Assembly (NCBI RefSeq): GCF_040419245.1
Contig: NZ_JAZHOH010000001.1
Span: 2,294,001-2,358,000, forward strand
Length of the DNA: 64,000 nt
Direction: 5' to 3'
Source of the DNA: Ewingella sp. CoE-038-23
GTDB lineage: Bacteria; Pseudomonadota; Gammaproteobacteria; Enterobacterales; Enterobacteriaceae
The first letter of the stretch is position 1. Each line of letters begins with the position of its first letter. The notes below the pieces were generated by a model, which saw only the letters and a list, made by a program, of their open reading frames with translations, was not told where the DNA came from and made no database searches. This document shows positions 39,286 through 48,572 of the stretch, one piece after another. Position numbers and translations under genes: made by a program.

Positions 39286-39783
39286 ATGTCTAATAGCTTT
39301 CAAAATGAAATACCTAAAGCTCGCGTTAATATAAAGCTAGATCTCCATACCGGCGGCGCGCAGAAGAAAGTCGAACTGCCATTAAAGCTGGTGGTAATGG
39401 GCGATTACAGTAACGGGAAAGAGAATCGTCCGTTATCTGAACGCGAAAAAATCAATATCAACAAAAACAACTTCAATAGCGTACTGGCCGAATATGGCCC
39501 TTCGCTCAACCTGACCGTGGAAAACACGCTGGCAGGCGATCGCAGCGAAGAGAGCGTTAAGCTCTCGTTTGGCGATATGAAAGACTTCGAGCCTGAACAA
39601 GTTGCCCGTCAAATCCCCCAACTTCGCGCCATGCTGGCAATGCGTAATTTATTGCGCGACCTCAAATCTAATCTGCTAGACAACGCCACTTTCCGCAAAG
39701 AGCTCGAAACCATCCTTAAGGATGAAACCTTGAGCAATGACTTGCGCAACGAGCTGGCCGCGCTGGCCCCTAAAGACGCTTAA
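39286..39783 (+). CDS. tssB: TssB (VipA), T6SS contractile sheath small subunit
   Basis: A 165-residue TssB/VipA/IglA-family protein that pairs with TssC to form the contractile sheath. The ATG at 39286 (MSNSFQNEIPKARVNIKLDL) follows AGGGAA. The family core KKVELPLKLVVMGDYSNGKE and RPLSEREKININKNNFN are present. It is the first gene of the T6SS operon, 29 bp or more before tssC. The upstream frame extends 16 codons without family similarity. Confidence 0.96.
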   Translation: MSNSFQNEIPKARVNIKLDLHTGGAQKKVELPLKLVVMGDYSNGKENRPLSEREKININKNNFNSVLAEYGPSLNLTVENTLAGDRSEESVKLSFGDMKDFEPEQVARQIPQLRAMLAMRNLLRDLKSNLLDNATFRKELETILKDETLSNDLRNELAALAPKDA

Positions 39784-39818
39784 CCCTTCCTGAATCGGAC
39801 CAACCTGAGATTATGCTT

Positions 39819-41360
39819 ATGTCTGCAAATACAGAAAATACTCATGAAAGCCGCACAACCGTGCTGGAACATTCCGACGCAGGAAGTGTTTACGCGTCCC
39901 TATTTGACAAAATCAACCTGACGCCAGTCTCCTCGTTGGGCGACGTCAACCTCTTCCAGGACAATCAGGCGATGTCTGATGTCACCACCGACGAGCGCGT
40001 GACCGCCGCTGTGCAAGTGTTCCTGCAACGCCTAAAGGCATCCGGGCAGAAAGTTGAGCGTCTGGATAAAACGCTGCTCGACGGCCATATCGCGATGCTC
40101 GACGAGCAGATCAGCCGTCAGTTGGACGTGGTCATGCACCATCCTGACTTCCAGCGCGTGGAGTCCGGCTGGCGTGGCCTGAAGTTCCTGATTGATCGCA
40201 CCGACTTCCGCCAAAATGTCAAAATCGAACTGTTGGATGTCTCCAAAGAAGACCTGCGCCAAGACTTCGAAGACTGCCCGGAAATCATTCAAAGCGGCCT
40301 GTATCACCACACCTATATTCAAGAATATGACACGCCGGGCGGCGAGCCGATTGGCTCTATCATCTCTAACTATGAGTTTGACGCCAGTGCGCAAGACGTG
40401 GCCCTGCTGCGTAACATTTCTAAAGTATCAGCCTCGGCGCATATGCCATTTGTAGGCTCCGTCGGCCCGAAATTCTTCCTGAAAGACTCCATGGAAGAGG
40501 TCGCGGCAATCAAAGACATTGGTAACTACTTCGACCGCGCCGAGTACATCAAGTGGAAATCCTTCCGCGACTCCGATGACTCCCGCTACATCGGCCTGAC
40601 CATGCCGCGCGTACTGGGTCGTCTGCCTTATGGCCCAGACACCGTGCCGGTTCGCAGCTTCAACTATGTGGAAGAAGTCAAAGGCCCCGACCACGAGAAA
40701 TACCTGTGGACCAACGCCTCTTTTGCTTTTGCCGCCAATATGGTGAAAAGCTTTATTAAGAACGGCTGGTGCGTGCAGATCCGTGGCCCGCAGGCCGGTG
40801 GCGCAGTAACCGACTTGCCAATCCACTTGTACGACTTGGGTACCGGCAATCAGGTGAAAATCCCGTCAGAGGTGATGATCCCTGAAACCCGCGAGTTTGA
40901 GTTCGCCAATCTGGGGTTCATTCCGCTCTCTTACTACAAAAATCGCGACTACTCCTGCTTCTTCTCGGCTAACTCCACGCAGAAGCCGGCTCTGTATGAC
41001 ACCGCTGACGCCACGGCCAACAGTCGTATCAACGCCCGCCTGCCTTACATCTTCCTGCTGTCTCGCATCGCGCATTACCTGAAGTTGATCCAGCGCGAGA
41101 ATATCGGCACCACCAAAGACCGCCGCTTGTTAGAGCTGGAATTGAATACTTGGGTGCGTTCGCTGGTAACTGAAATGACCGATCCGGGCGACGACCTGCA
41201 GGCCTCTCACCCCCTGCGCGACGCAAAAGTGACCGTCGAAGATATCGAGGACAACCCTGGCTTCTTCCGCGTGAAACTCTACGCCGTTCCGCACTTCCAG
41301 GTGGAAGGCATGGACGTCAACTTGTCGTTGGTTTCTCAGATGCCTAAAGCGAAAGCTTGA
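39819..41360 (+). CDS. tssC: TssC (VipB), T6SS contractile sheath large subunit
   Basis: A ~513-residue TssC/VipB/IglB-family sheath subunit, usual length. Conserved segments include FQRVESGWRGLKFLIDRTDF, YHHTYIQEYDTPGGEPIG, FIKNGWCVQIRGPQAGGAV and the C-terminal LSLVSQMPKAKA. The second of two nearby ATGs (39819) has better spacing to the CTGAG purine tract; 39813 is the alternative. The tssK ribosome-binding site follows its stop directly. Confidence 0.96.
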   Translation: MSANTENTHESRTTVLEHSDAGSVYASLFDKINLTPVSSLGDVNLFQDNQAMSDVTTDERVTAAVQVFLQRLKASGQKVERLDKTLLDGHIAMLDEQISRQLDVVMHHPDFQRVESGWRGLKFLIDRTDFRQNVKIELLDVSKEDLRQDFEDCPEIIQSGLYHHTYIQEYDTPGGEPIGSIISNYEFDASAQDVALLRNISKVSASAHMPFVGSVGPKFFLKDSMEEVAAIKDIGNYFDRAEYIKWKSFRDSDDSRYIGLTMPRVLGRLPYGPDTVPVRSFNYVEEVKGPDHEKYLWTNASFAFAANMVKSFIKNGWCVQIRGPQAGGAVTDLPIHLYDLGTGNQVKIPSEVMIPETREFEFANLGFIPLSYYKNRDYSCFFSANSTQKPALYDTADATANSRINARLPYIFLLSRIAHYLKLIQRENIGTTKDRRLLELELNTWVRSLVTEMTDPGDDLQASHPLRDAKVTVEDIEDNPGFFRVKLYAVPHFQVEGMDVNLSLVSQMPKAKA

Positions 41361-41374
41361 AGCCCGGAGGCAGG

Positions 41375-42727
41375 ATGAAAATTGAACGTCCGCTATGGAC
41401 ACGCGGAATTCTGGTTTCTCCACAGCAATTTCAACAACAGGCCTCTCTGGAGGCCTGGACTAACGAATGCATTGCGCAAATGGGCGTTTTGCATCCGTGG
41501 GGAGTGCTGCATGCCAGTTTCGAGCAGGACGCGCTGGCCCAAGGCCGCCTAAAAGCTGAACGCTTACACGTCCGCTTTCAGGATGGCACTTTGGTGGATA
41601 CCGGCAGTGCTGATTTGCTGCCATCGACCTTAACGCTTGCCGCCAACCTGCCAGCGCAGGCCAATGAAGCGACCGTCATGCTGGCGATACCTCAAACCTA
41701 TGCCAATGGGGGTAACTGTCTGCAACCTGACGAGTTGGCGGAACGCCCGGTGCGTTATCGCCAGGCTTGGCGGGATGTGCAAAATCATTATGGCGACGAT
41801 AAAAAGCAGATCGCCGTCATGACGCATGAACTCTCCCTGCGTCTAAGCACGCAGGAGAACGGGGATTATCAGACCTGCCCGGTTGCCCTTCTGCGCCGTG
41901 ACCAGCAAGGTCGCTGGACTCAGGACAAGAGCTTTATTCCGCCGTTGCTCAGCCTGCAAGCGAGCCACTGGTGTAGTGAGCAATTGGAAATATTGATGGT
42001 GCAGCTTCGTGCGCGCCTGCAACGGCTGATGGGCATGCGTCGCGAAAGCAATGCCCGCATGGCTGACTTCGCGGTGGCCGACGTTTCCCTGTTCTGGCTA
42101 CTCAACGCCCTTAACAGTGCTGAACCCGTGCTGGGAAATTTCCAGCGCTACCCGCAAGTTCATCCGGAGCGTTTATATCAGGAGCTGGCAAGGCTGGCTG
42201 GCAGCTTGCTGACATTCTCTTTAGAGCATGACAGCACGGCTATTCCCGTTTACCAGCACGACCGCCTAACTGCCGTTTTCCCGCCGCTTTTCGCATTACT
42301 GAATATCTTGCTCGAGGCAAGCCTGCCTTCGCGCCTGGTGGCTGTTGAACTGGTTCACGATGCGCGGATTAACCAGTGGCGCGCTGATTTACATGACCCA
42401 CGGCTGCGCGAAGAGGTGGATTTCTATCTCTCCGTTCGCTCCACGCTCTCGTCGGCTCAGTTACAAACGCAGTTCCCACAGCTGTGCAAAGTCGGCGCGC
42501 CTGATGATGTCGGGAATGTGGTCAACGTGGCATTGAACGGCATTCCGCTGCGAGCACTGACTCACGTCCCTGCCGCCATACCACTGCGCCTCGAAAACCA
42601 ATATTTCTCTCTTGATCTCAACCATCCGGCGGCGAAACAGATGATGGATGCCGGGGCCTGCGTGTTCTATGTGCCGGGCACTTTAGGTGAGATCCAGCTT
42701 GAACTCTTTGCGGTGTTACGCGCATGA
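41375..42727 (+). CDS. tssK: TssK, T6SS baseplate protein
   Basis: A 450-residue TssK/ImpJ/VasE-family protein that links the baseplate to the TssL/TssM membrane complex. The ATG at 41375 (MKIERPLWTRGILVSPQQFQ) has GGAGG just upstream; the frame opens slightly earlier at a TTG. Typical features are the N-terminal WTRGILVSPQQFQQQ region and the C-terminal VPAAIPLRLENQYFSLD. The stop overlaps the tssL start by four bases. Confidence 0.95.
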   Translation: MKIERPLWTRGILVSPQQFQQQASLEAWTNECIAQMGVLHPWGVLHASFEQDALAQGRLKAERLHVRFQDGTLVDTGSADLLPSTLTLAANLPAQANEATVMLAIPQTYANGGNCLQPDELAERPVRYRQAWRDVQNHYGDDKKQIAVMTHELSLRLSTQENGDYQTCPVALLRRDQQGRWTQDKSFIPPLLSLQASHWCSEQLEILMVQLRARLQRLMGMRRESNARMADFAVADVSLFWLLNALNSAEPVLGNFQRYPQVHPERLYQELARLAGSLLTFSLEHDSTAIPVYQHDRLTAVFPPLFALLNILLEASLPSRLVAVELVHDARINQWRADLHDPRLREEVDFYLSVRSTLSSAQLQTQFPQLCKVGAPDDVGNVVNVALNGIPLRALTHVPAAIPLRLENQYFSLDLNHPAAKQMMDAGACVFYVPGTLGEIQLELFAVLRA

Positions 42728-43413
42728 ATCAATCCTTAAAAGTATCAACTCACTCCCTTGATATCGATGCGCTGCTCGCTAATACCTGGCTGCAAATCAT
42801 CAGCCTGCGTCAGGGAATGACCTGCAGCGAAGGTGAAGGTCGCGCTTTTTGGCAGCGCTGCGTAGATGATATCGAGCATGTTCAGCAGGCGCTGAAGGCC
42901 GCCCATATCAGTGAGCCAAGCTGCCAGCACATCATGTATGCCCAGTGCGCGGTGCTGGATGAGACAGTAAAAGGCCGTAGCACCCATGATGATATCTATT
43001 TCGTATGGTGTAACTCTCCCCTGCAGGCGCATTTCTTCAAAACTTTGGATGCAGGAAGCCAGCTTTACGAGCGCGTCAGGCAGGTGTTGCGAGAACCGGC
43101 GCCGGATTCAGCCGTTTTAATCTGTTTTCATCGCGTGCTGATGCTAGGTTTTCAAGGGGGTCTAGGCCCACAGGCGGGTGTCGAGCGCCAGCAATTGGTC
43201 GACCAACTCTCTGCTCGAGTTCCCGCCTTTAACTCTGCACCAACCAATCCCGTGCTGGCGATCGCCCCGTCGCGTCACCGCATTGGGTTATGGCTACGTT
43301 ATTGGCCGTTACGCCTTGGCTTAGCTGCGCTATTAGTGGCGCTACTGTGGTTAGGTCTTGATCACTGGCTGTCAGGGCTACTGTCGACCTTGTTACCGGG
43401 GTCAGTGCGATGA
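42724..43413 (+). CDS. tssL: TssL (DotU/IcmH-like), T6SS inner-membrane protein
   Basis: A 229-residue DotU-family protein with a cytoplasmic helical domain (YAQCAVLDETVKGRSTHDDI) and a single C-terminal membrane anchor (YWPLRLGLAALLVALLWLGL), the tail-anchored topology of TssL. It contacts TssM and TssK. No OmpA-like domain is attached; that domain is encoded by the next gene. ATGA overlaps on both sides show tight translational coupling. Confidence 0.94.
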   Translation: MNQSLKVSTHSLDIDALLANTWLQIISLRQGMTCSEGEGRAFWQRCVDDIEHVQQALKAAHISEPSCQHIMYAQCAVLDETVKGRSTHDDIYFVWCNSPLQAHFFKTLDAGSQLYERVRQVLREPAPDSAVLICFHRVLMLGFQGGLGPQAGVERQQLVDQLSARVPAFNSAPTNPVLAIAPSRHRIGLWLRYWPLRLGLAALLVALLWLGLDHWLSGLLSTLLPGSVR

Positions 43414-45128
43414 GTAAGATCTGGCAACGAGGATTGTGGTTATGGGCGGGGATCTTAGCCGGAATAATATGTCTGGTCTTTCTGCCTTTTTCACCGACCG
43501 TTCGCTGGGTCAGTTTTGCGCTGGTCATGGTGATATGCCTGACCGGCCTCTGGCTGGCAGGACGTAAATCCCTGCTCGAATTGGAAGCGATAAACCTCGA
43601 CAGCCTGCCGCCGGAAAGCTATCGCCTGCCGGTGGTACTGGTTTGCGGCGATGCGCTACCTGCGCTGTTTGGTGCCGACACTATTCATCAATCGGCGCAG
43701 GGCTGCTGGCTTCGCGTCAATGAGATCTCAGCGCTTCGGCAATTCGCGCAGAAATTGTTGGAACAGCGTCCTGAGTGGGCCAGACAACTGAGCGTCATGT
43801 TCTCCGTCAATCCACAGCAGCAGGGGGATGAACAAACACTTTCCACCCATTTATTCGAGCTTCGCTGGCAGCTGGTGCAACTTCGTCGAGACAGTCGTTG
43901 CGCTGTGCCGCTGGTGGCTTACAGCACGGTGGCAAGCAGTCTGGCTGAAACGCCAGTTTGGCTGTCACAACAGCAGTCGCAGCCCGCGACAGTCTGGCCA
44001 AGCGTCACGATGCCGGAAACCCTAAGCGATTGGCAATTTACTCAAGATAATGAGGAACGAGCCGTTCGTCTCAAACAAGCCGTGATGTTCTTTAAGCACG
44101 ATGAATGGCTAAAAGAAAAAGTCTTACCTGCTTTTGTACAACGCAATGATGACGTCAGCTGCGTACAACCCCAGCAGGTAATTCTGCATCAAGTCGCCAG
44201 TTTGCCAGACCTCGAGCCAACTTCTCTGTGGTTGCGCTGGCTATCCTCACTGACAGCGCTGAACAAAGTATCTGGCTGGCAGCCCGCACCCGAGGCTGAA
44301 CCAAGCCGCCTGCCTTTCCCAGATTTTCTCTTTTCCACTCTTCCTCTGGGCTATGGCAAATCAGCCTGCCAACGCGTGCTGCGCAAAGGTTTCACCCTAC
44401 TCGTCTTGGCTGCGGTCGTGGCGCTGTGCTGTAGCGCATGGCACAACCGGCAACTGCTGCATCGCGTGGCTTTCGATATCCGTCATTACGAAAGCATTGA
44501 TATGCACAACTACGCCCCGAAAGCCAAAGCCGTGGCCGCCCTGCGCGACGATGCCGCCCAGCTTGATGACTGGTTCCGTAACGGCGAGCCGCTTCGCCTT
44601 GGGTTAGGGCTGTATCAAGGGGAGCGTCTGCGCTTACCTCTGCTAACCGCCATCAAAAGCTATCTGCCTCCGCCGCCACCGCCAAAGGTCGTGGAAACTG
44701 CCCCGAAAACCGTGCGGCTCGACGCCCTGTCGCTGTTTGATACCGGTAAATATCAGCTCAAAGCCAACAGCACGAAACTGCTGGTTAATGCGCTGATTGG
44801 CATCAAAGCCAAGCCCGGCTGGCTCATCGTGGTGGCAGGACATACCGACATCACCGGCGACGCACGCGCCAACCAGATCCTATCACTCAAACGCGCCGAA
44901 GCCTTACGCGACTGGATGCTCTCAACCAGCGATGTCTCGCCAACCTGCTTTGCCGTTCAGGGTTACGGTGCGACACGCCCGATTGCAACAAATGACACAG
45001 CAGAAGGCCGAGCAGCCAATCGCCGTGTCGAAATTAGTCTGGTGCCGCAGGCGAATGCATGTCAGGCAACAGCATCTCAATCCACTTCAGGATCTGAAGT
45101 GGCTACAACACCAAGCAAGGAGAACTAA
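43410..45128 (+). CDS. T6SS-associated OmpA-domain inner-membrane protein (TagL-like)
   Basis: A 572-residue protein with two N-terminal membrane helices (about 8-27 and 32-51), a ~270-residue cytoplasmic region, a third helix (about 325-345, FTLLVLAAVVALCCSAW) and a periplasmic OmpA/MotB-type peptidoglycan-binding domain (about 440-555, ending in ANQILSLKRAEALRDW and AANRRVEISLVP). A proline stretch (PPPPPP) precedes the OmpA domain. The likely role is anchoring the T6SS membrane complex to the cell wall, as TagL does elsewhere. The order tssL-ompA-hcp-clpV-vgrG recurs in enterobacterial T6SS. The topology resembles the N-terminal part of TssM. Confidence 0.85.
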   Translation: MSKIWQRGLWLWAGILAGIICLVFLPFSPTVRWVSFALVMVICLTGLWLAGRKSLLELEAINLDSLPPESYRLPVVLVCGDALPALFGADTIHQSAQGCWLRVNEISALRQFAQKLLEQRPEWARQLSVMFSVNPQQQGDEQTLSTHLFELRWQLVQLRRDSRCAVPLVAYSTVASSLAETPVWLSQQQSQPATVWPSVTMPETLSDWQFTQDNEERAVRLKQAVMFFKHDEWLKEKVLPAFVQRNDDVSCVQPQQVILHQVASLPDLEPTSLWLRWLSSLTALNKVSGWQPAPEAEPSRLPFPDFLFSTLPLGYGKSACQRVLRKGFTLLVLAAVVALCCSAWHNRQLLHRVAFDIRHYESIDMHNYAPKAKAVAALRDDAAQLDDWFRNGEPLRLGLGLYQGERLRLPLLTAIKSYLPPPPPPKVVETAPKTVRLDALSLFDTGKYQLKANSTKLLVNALIGIKAKPGWLIVVAGHTDITGDARANQILSLKRAEALRDWMLSTSDVSPTCFAVQGYGATRPIATNDTAEGRAANRRVEISLVPQANACQATASQSTSGSEVATTPSKEN

Positions 45129-45130
45129 CC

Positions 45131-45622
45131 ATGGCAATTCCCGTTTACTTATGGCTGAAAGACGACGGCGGCGCGGACATTAAAGGTGCCGTTGATGTGA
45201 AAGATCGCGAAGGCAGCATCGAAGTCGTGGCTCAGGAGCATAACGTTTACATCCCGACAGACAACAACACCGGCAAACTGACTGGGACCCGCATTCATAC
45301 CCCGTTCCTGTTCACCAAGGAAATCGACTCCTCCAGCCCGTATCTCTACAAAGCGGTGACCACCGGCCAGACGCTGAAATCTGCCGAATTCAAATGGTAT
45401 CGCATCAACGATGCAGGTCAGGAAGTGGAGTATTTCAACACCAAGCTTGAGAACGTCAAGCTGGTCAAAGTCGCGCCGAAAATGCACGACATCAAAGACG
45501 CCTCTTTCGAGAAACACAACCACCTCGAAGAGATTGAGCTGCGTTACGAAAAAATCACTTGGACTTACAAAGACGGCAACATCATTCATTCCGATTCATG
45601 GAATGAGCGTACCACCGCCTAG
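45131..45622 (+). CDS. hcp: Hcp, T6SS tube protein
   Basis: A 163-residue Hcp1-family protein that forms the hexameric inner tube and is secreted. The start MAIPVYLWLKDDGGADIKGA and segments RIHTPFLFTKEIDSSSPYLY and LEEIELRYEKITWTYKDGNI are typical of enterobacterial Hcp. It is two bases downstream of the OmpA-domain gene stop and followed by an intrinsic terminator-like hairpin, so its message may accumulate above the genes that follow. Confidence 0.96.
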   Translation: MAIPVYLWLKDDGGADIKGAVDVKDREGSIEVVAQEHNVYIPTDNNTGKLTGTRIHTPFLFTKEIDSSSPYLYKAVTTGQTLKSAEFKWYRINDAGQEVEYFNTKLENVKLVKVAPKMHDIKDASFEKHNHLEEIELRYEKITWTYKDGNIIHSDSWNERTTA

Positions 45623-45754
45623 TTACCCGTCATTCTTCGCGTCGCTGGTGCGTTGGCTGCGTTCACTCGCCTCGGTCACATAGATATCTATTCTACCGGG
45701 GACTTGCGAACTTGCCGCCTTCCCGCGACACGAATTATTTAGGGTAACACCCCA

Positions 45755-45790
45755 AGCAGGCGGTTCGCCGTCTGCTGTTTTGTCGTTTTC
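45755..45790 (+). terminator. Attenuating terminator between hcp and clpV
   Basis: GCAGGCGG-TTCG-CCGTCTGC with the stable UUCG tetraloop, followed by TGTTTTGTCGTTTTC. It lies in the 298-bp gap after hcp. Downstream T6SS genes have no obvious strong promoter, so partial read-through is likely. Confidence 0.65.
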
Positions 45791-45920
45791 AAAACTGCTT
45801 ATTGAGAGTCAGTGGCAGTTTCGCAAACAACAAACAATTCGAACATCGACCTAATGGGCCTGGGTTCCTGCAAAGGAAGGCTATGGGCGGTAGCGTACCC
45901 AAAACACAAGGAATTTCAGC

Positions 45921-48572
45921 ATGGAACATCAATCAGCCACCCTCCTTCGTCGCCTCAATCCTTACTGTGCTCAGGCACTGGAGGCCGCCGCTACGCTGTG
46001 CCAGACCCGCGCCCACGCTGAGATAACGTTAGAACACTGGCTACTAAAATTACTGGAATTGGGCGAAGGCGACATCACCGTGCTGGCCCGCCGCTATGAG
46101 TGGGATATGGACAGCCTGTGGCAGAGCCTGCTGGCGCACCTTGATACCCTGCCACGCTCGGTGCATGCTCGCCCGGTGTTATCGGACTCGCTGACCGAGC
46201 TGATGCAGAGCGCCTGGCTGAATGCATCCCTGCAAGACGGCGATGACCGCATTCGCAGTATTCACCTGCTCGAAGCCCTTAATATGCACCCTCATTTGCT
46301 GCGTTGTGACGGAGCCTGGCCGCTGTTTAGCCTGAGCACGGCCCATATATCTCGCCTCAAGCCCTTGTTGAATGTCCAGTCCGAAGAGCGCCCTGAGTTG
46401 CAGCAGCAGGCCAGTCTCAATATGCCTACTTCGTCGCTGAATGAGCCAGCCCGTCAACCCGGCGCTGACGCCCTTTCCGGTCAGACATTGAGTGAAGCGC
46501 TACAGGCCGCGCTGGATAAATTCACGCTAGACGTGACGGCTAAAGCCAAGGCTGGACAGATCGACCCGATCTTTGGCCGTGACACCGAGATCCGCCAGAT
46601 GATCGACATCCTCTCGCGCCGCCGTAAAAACAACCCGATTCTAGTGGGCGAGCCGGGCGTGGGGAAAACCGCCTTGGTGGAAGGTCTGGCATTACGCATT
46701 AGTGAGGGTAATGTGCCGGACAGCCTGAAAACCGTCAGCCTGCGCACCTTAGATCTCGGCCTGCTTCAGGCCGGAGCCGGCGTGAAAGGCGAGTTTGAGC
46801 AGCGTTTGAAAAACGTGATTGAAGCCGTTCAGCAGTCGCCAACCCCCGTTTTACTGTTTATCGATGAGGCTCACACCATCATCGGCGCAGGCAATCAGGC
46901 CGGTGGTGCAGATGCCGCTAACCTGCTTAAACCGGCTCTGGCGCGCGGCGAACTGCGCACTATCGCGGCGACCACCTGGTCTGAGTACAAACAGTATTTT
47001 GAGCGCGATGCCGCGCTAGAACGCCGCTTCCAGATGGTCAAAGTCGACGAGCCGGATGACGCCAAAGCCAGCCTGATGCTACGCGGTCTCAAAGGCCGTT
47101 ACGCCCAGCACCACGGCGTGCACATTCTTGACGCCGCGATCACCGCCGCCGTCACTCTTTCGCGCCGCTTCCTGACTGGCCGCCAACTGCCGGACAAAGC
47201 CGTTGACCTGCTCGATACCGCCGGTGCCCGTGTTCGCATGAGCATCGACACGCTGCCGGAGGCTTTGATGGAGATCAATGCCGAACTGGCGGCACTGGCG
47301 GTCGAACAACAGGCTATTGAGCAGGATCTGTTGCTGATCCCGGATACCGCGTCGACCCGCCTGCACGACATTGAACAGCGCCGCGAACAGCTTTCCTTCG
47401 AGCAGCAAAAACTCGATCAGCAGTATAAAGAAGAGCAGCGCCTGACCCAGCTGATTGTCGAAGCCCGTCGGGAGATTGCCGACGTGGCCCAACTGGCAGC
47501 CTTGCAGCAAGAGCTCAGTTTGGTTCAAGGCAACGCTCCGCTGCTCTCTCTCGACGTCGATGCCCGCACCGTCGCCACCGTCATTGCCGACTGGACCGGC
47601 GTGCCGCTGAGCAGCCTGTTAAAAGATGAACAAACTGACCTGCTGCAGCTGGAGAAACATCTCGCCACGCGGGTGGTGGGGCAAGATGCCGCCTTGGTGG
47701 ATATGGCGCAGCGCCTGCGCGCCGCTAAAACCGGCCTGACGTCAGAAAACGGCCCGCTCGGCGTCTTTCTGCTGGTCGGCCCAAGCGGCGTGGGGAAAAC
47801 CGAGACCGCGCTGGCGCTGGCCGACACCCTGTTTGGCGGTGAAAAATCGCTGATCACTATCAATATGTCCGAGTATCAAGAAGCCCACACGGTTTCCCAG
47901 CTCAAGGGCTCACCTCCGGGCTACGTGGGCTACGGCCAGGGCGGCATTTTGACCGAGGCCGTGCGCAAACGCCCGTACAGCGTAGTGCTGCTCGACGAAG
48001 TGGAAAAGGCCCACCGCGACGTGATTAACCTGTTCTATCAGGTGTTTGATCGTGGCTTTATGCGCGACGGAGAAGGCCGTGAGATTGATTTTCGCAACAG
48101 CGTGATCTTAATGACCGCCAACCTCGGCAGTGACCACCTGATGCAACTGCTGGATGAACAGCCGCAGGCCACGCATGGCGAGATGCACGAGCTGCTGCGC
48201 CCTATCCTGCGCGATCATTTCCAGCCTGCCCTGCTGGCCCGCTTCCAAACGCTGATTTATCGCCCGCTGGATGCAGAAGCGCTCAGAAAAATCGTCGAGA
48301 TGAAACTGGCTCAGGTCGCAAAACGCCTCAACCGACATTACGGCCTGAAATGCGTCATCCAAGAGAGCCTTTACGACCAGCTAGTCGCCGCCTGTCTACT
48401 GCCGGACACCGGCGCGCGCAACATCGATAGCCTGCTCAACCAGCAAATTCTGCCGGTACTGAGTCAACAACTTCTCAGCCGTATGAGCGAACAGCAGCGC
48501 ACAACGTCGCTGACGCTGGGCTGGGATGATGAGGATGGGATTTTGTTGGAGTTTGAAGGAGCAGAGAGATGA
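45921..48572 (+). CDS. clpV: ClpV (TssH), T6SS sheath-recycling AAA+ ATPase
   Basis: An 883-residue Clp/Hsp100 ATPase that disassembles contracted TssB/TssC sheaths. The N-domain (LLRRLNPYCAQALEAAATLC) precedes two AAA modules: Walker A GEPGVGKTALVEG near 243 with Walker B LLFIDEAHT near 312, and Walker A GPSGVGKTETALALAD near 620 with LLDEVEKAH. AAGGAA precedes the ATG. Its stop overlaps the vgrG start (ATGA). Length is normal for ClpV. Confidence 0.96.
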   Translation: MEHQSATLLRRLNPYCAQALEAAATLCQTRAHAEITLEHWLLKLLELGEGDITVLARRYEWDMDSLWQSLLAHLDTLPRSVHARPVLSDSLTELMQSAWLNASLQDGDDRIRSIHLLEALNMHPHLLRCDGAWPLFSLSTAHISRLKPLLNVQSEERPELQQQASLNMPTSSLNEPARQPGADALSGQTLSEALQAALDKFTLDVTAKAKAGQIDPIFGRDTEIRQMIDILSRRRKNNPILVGEPGVGKTALVEGLALRISEGNVPDSLKTVSLRTLDLGLLQAGAGVKGEFEQRLKNVIEAVQQSPTPVLLFIDEAHTIIGAGNQAGGADAANLLKPALARGELRTIAATTWSEYKQYFERDAALERRFQMVKVDEPDDAKASLMLRGLKGRYAQHHGVHILDAAITAAVTLSRRFLTGRQLPDKAVDLLDTAGARVRMSIDTLPEALMEINAELAALAVEQQAIEQDLLLIPDTASTRLHDIEQRREQLSFEQQKLDQQYKEEQRLTQLIVEARREIADVAQLAALQQELSLVQGNAPLLSLDVDARTVATVIADWTGVPLSSLLKDEQTDLLQLEKHLATRVVGQDAALVDMAQRLRAAKTGLTSENGPLGVFLLVGPSGVGKTETALALADTLFGGEKSLITINMSEYQEAHTVSQLKGSPPGYVGYGQGGILTEAVRKRPYSVVLLDEVEKAHRDVINLFYQVFDRGFMRDGEGREIDFRNSVILMTANLGSDHLMQLLDEQPQATHGEMHELLRPILRDHFQPALLARFQTLIYRPLDAEALRKIVEMKLAQVAKRLNRHYGLKCVIQESLYDQLVAACLLPDTGARNIDSLLNQQILPVLSQQLLSRMSEQQRTTSLTLGWDDEDGILLEFEGAER

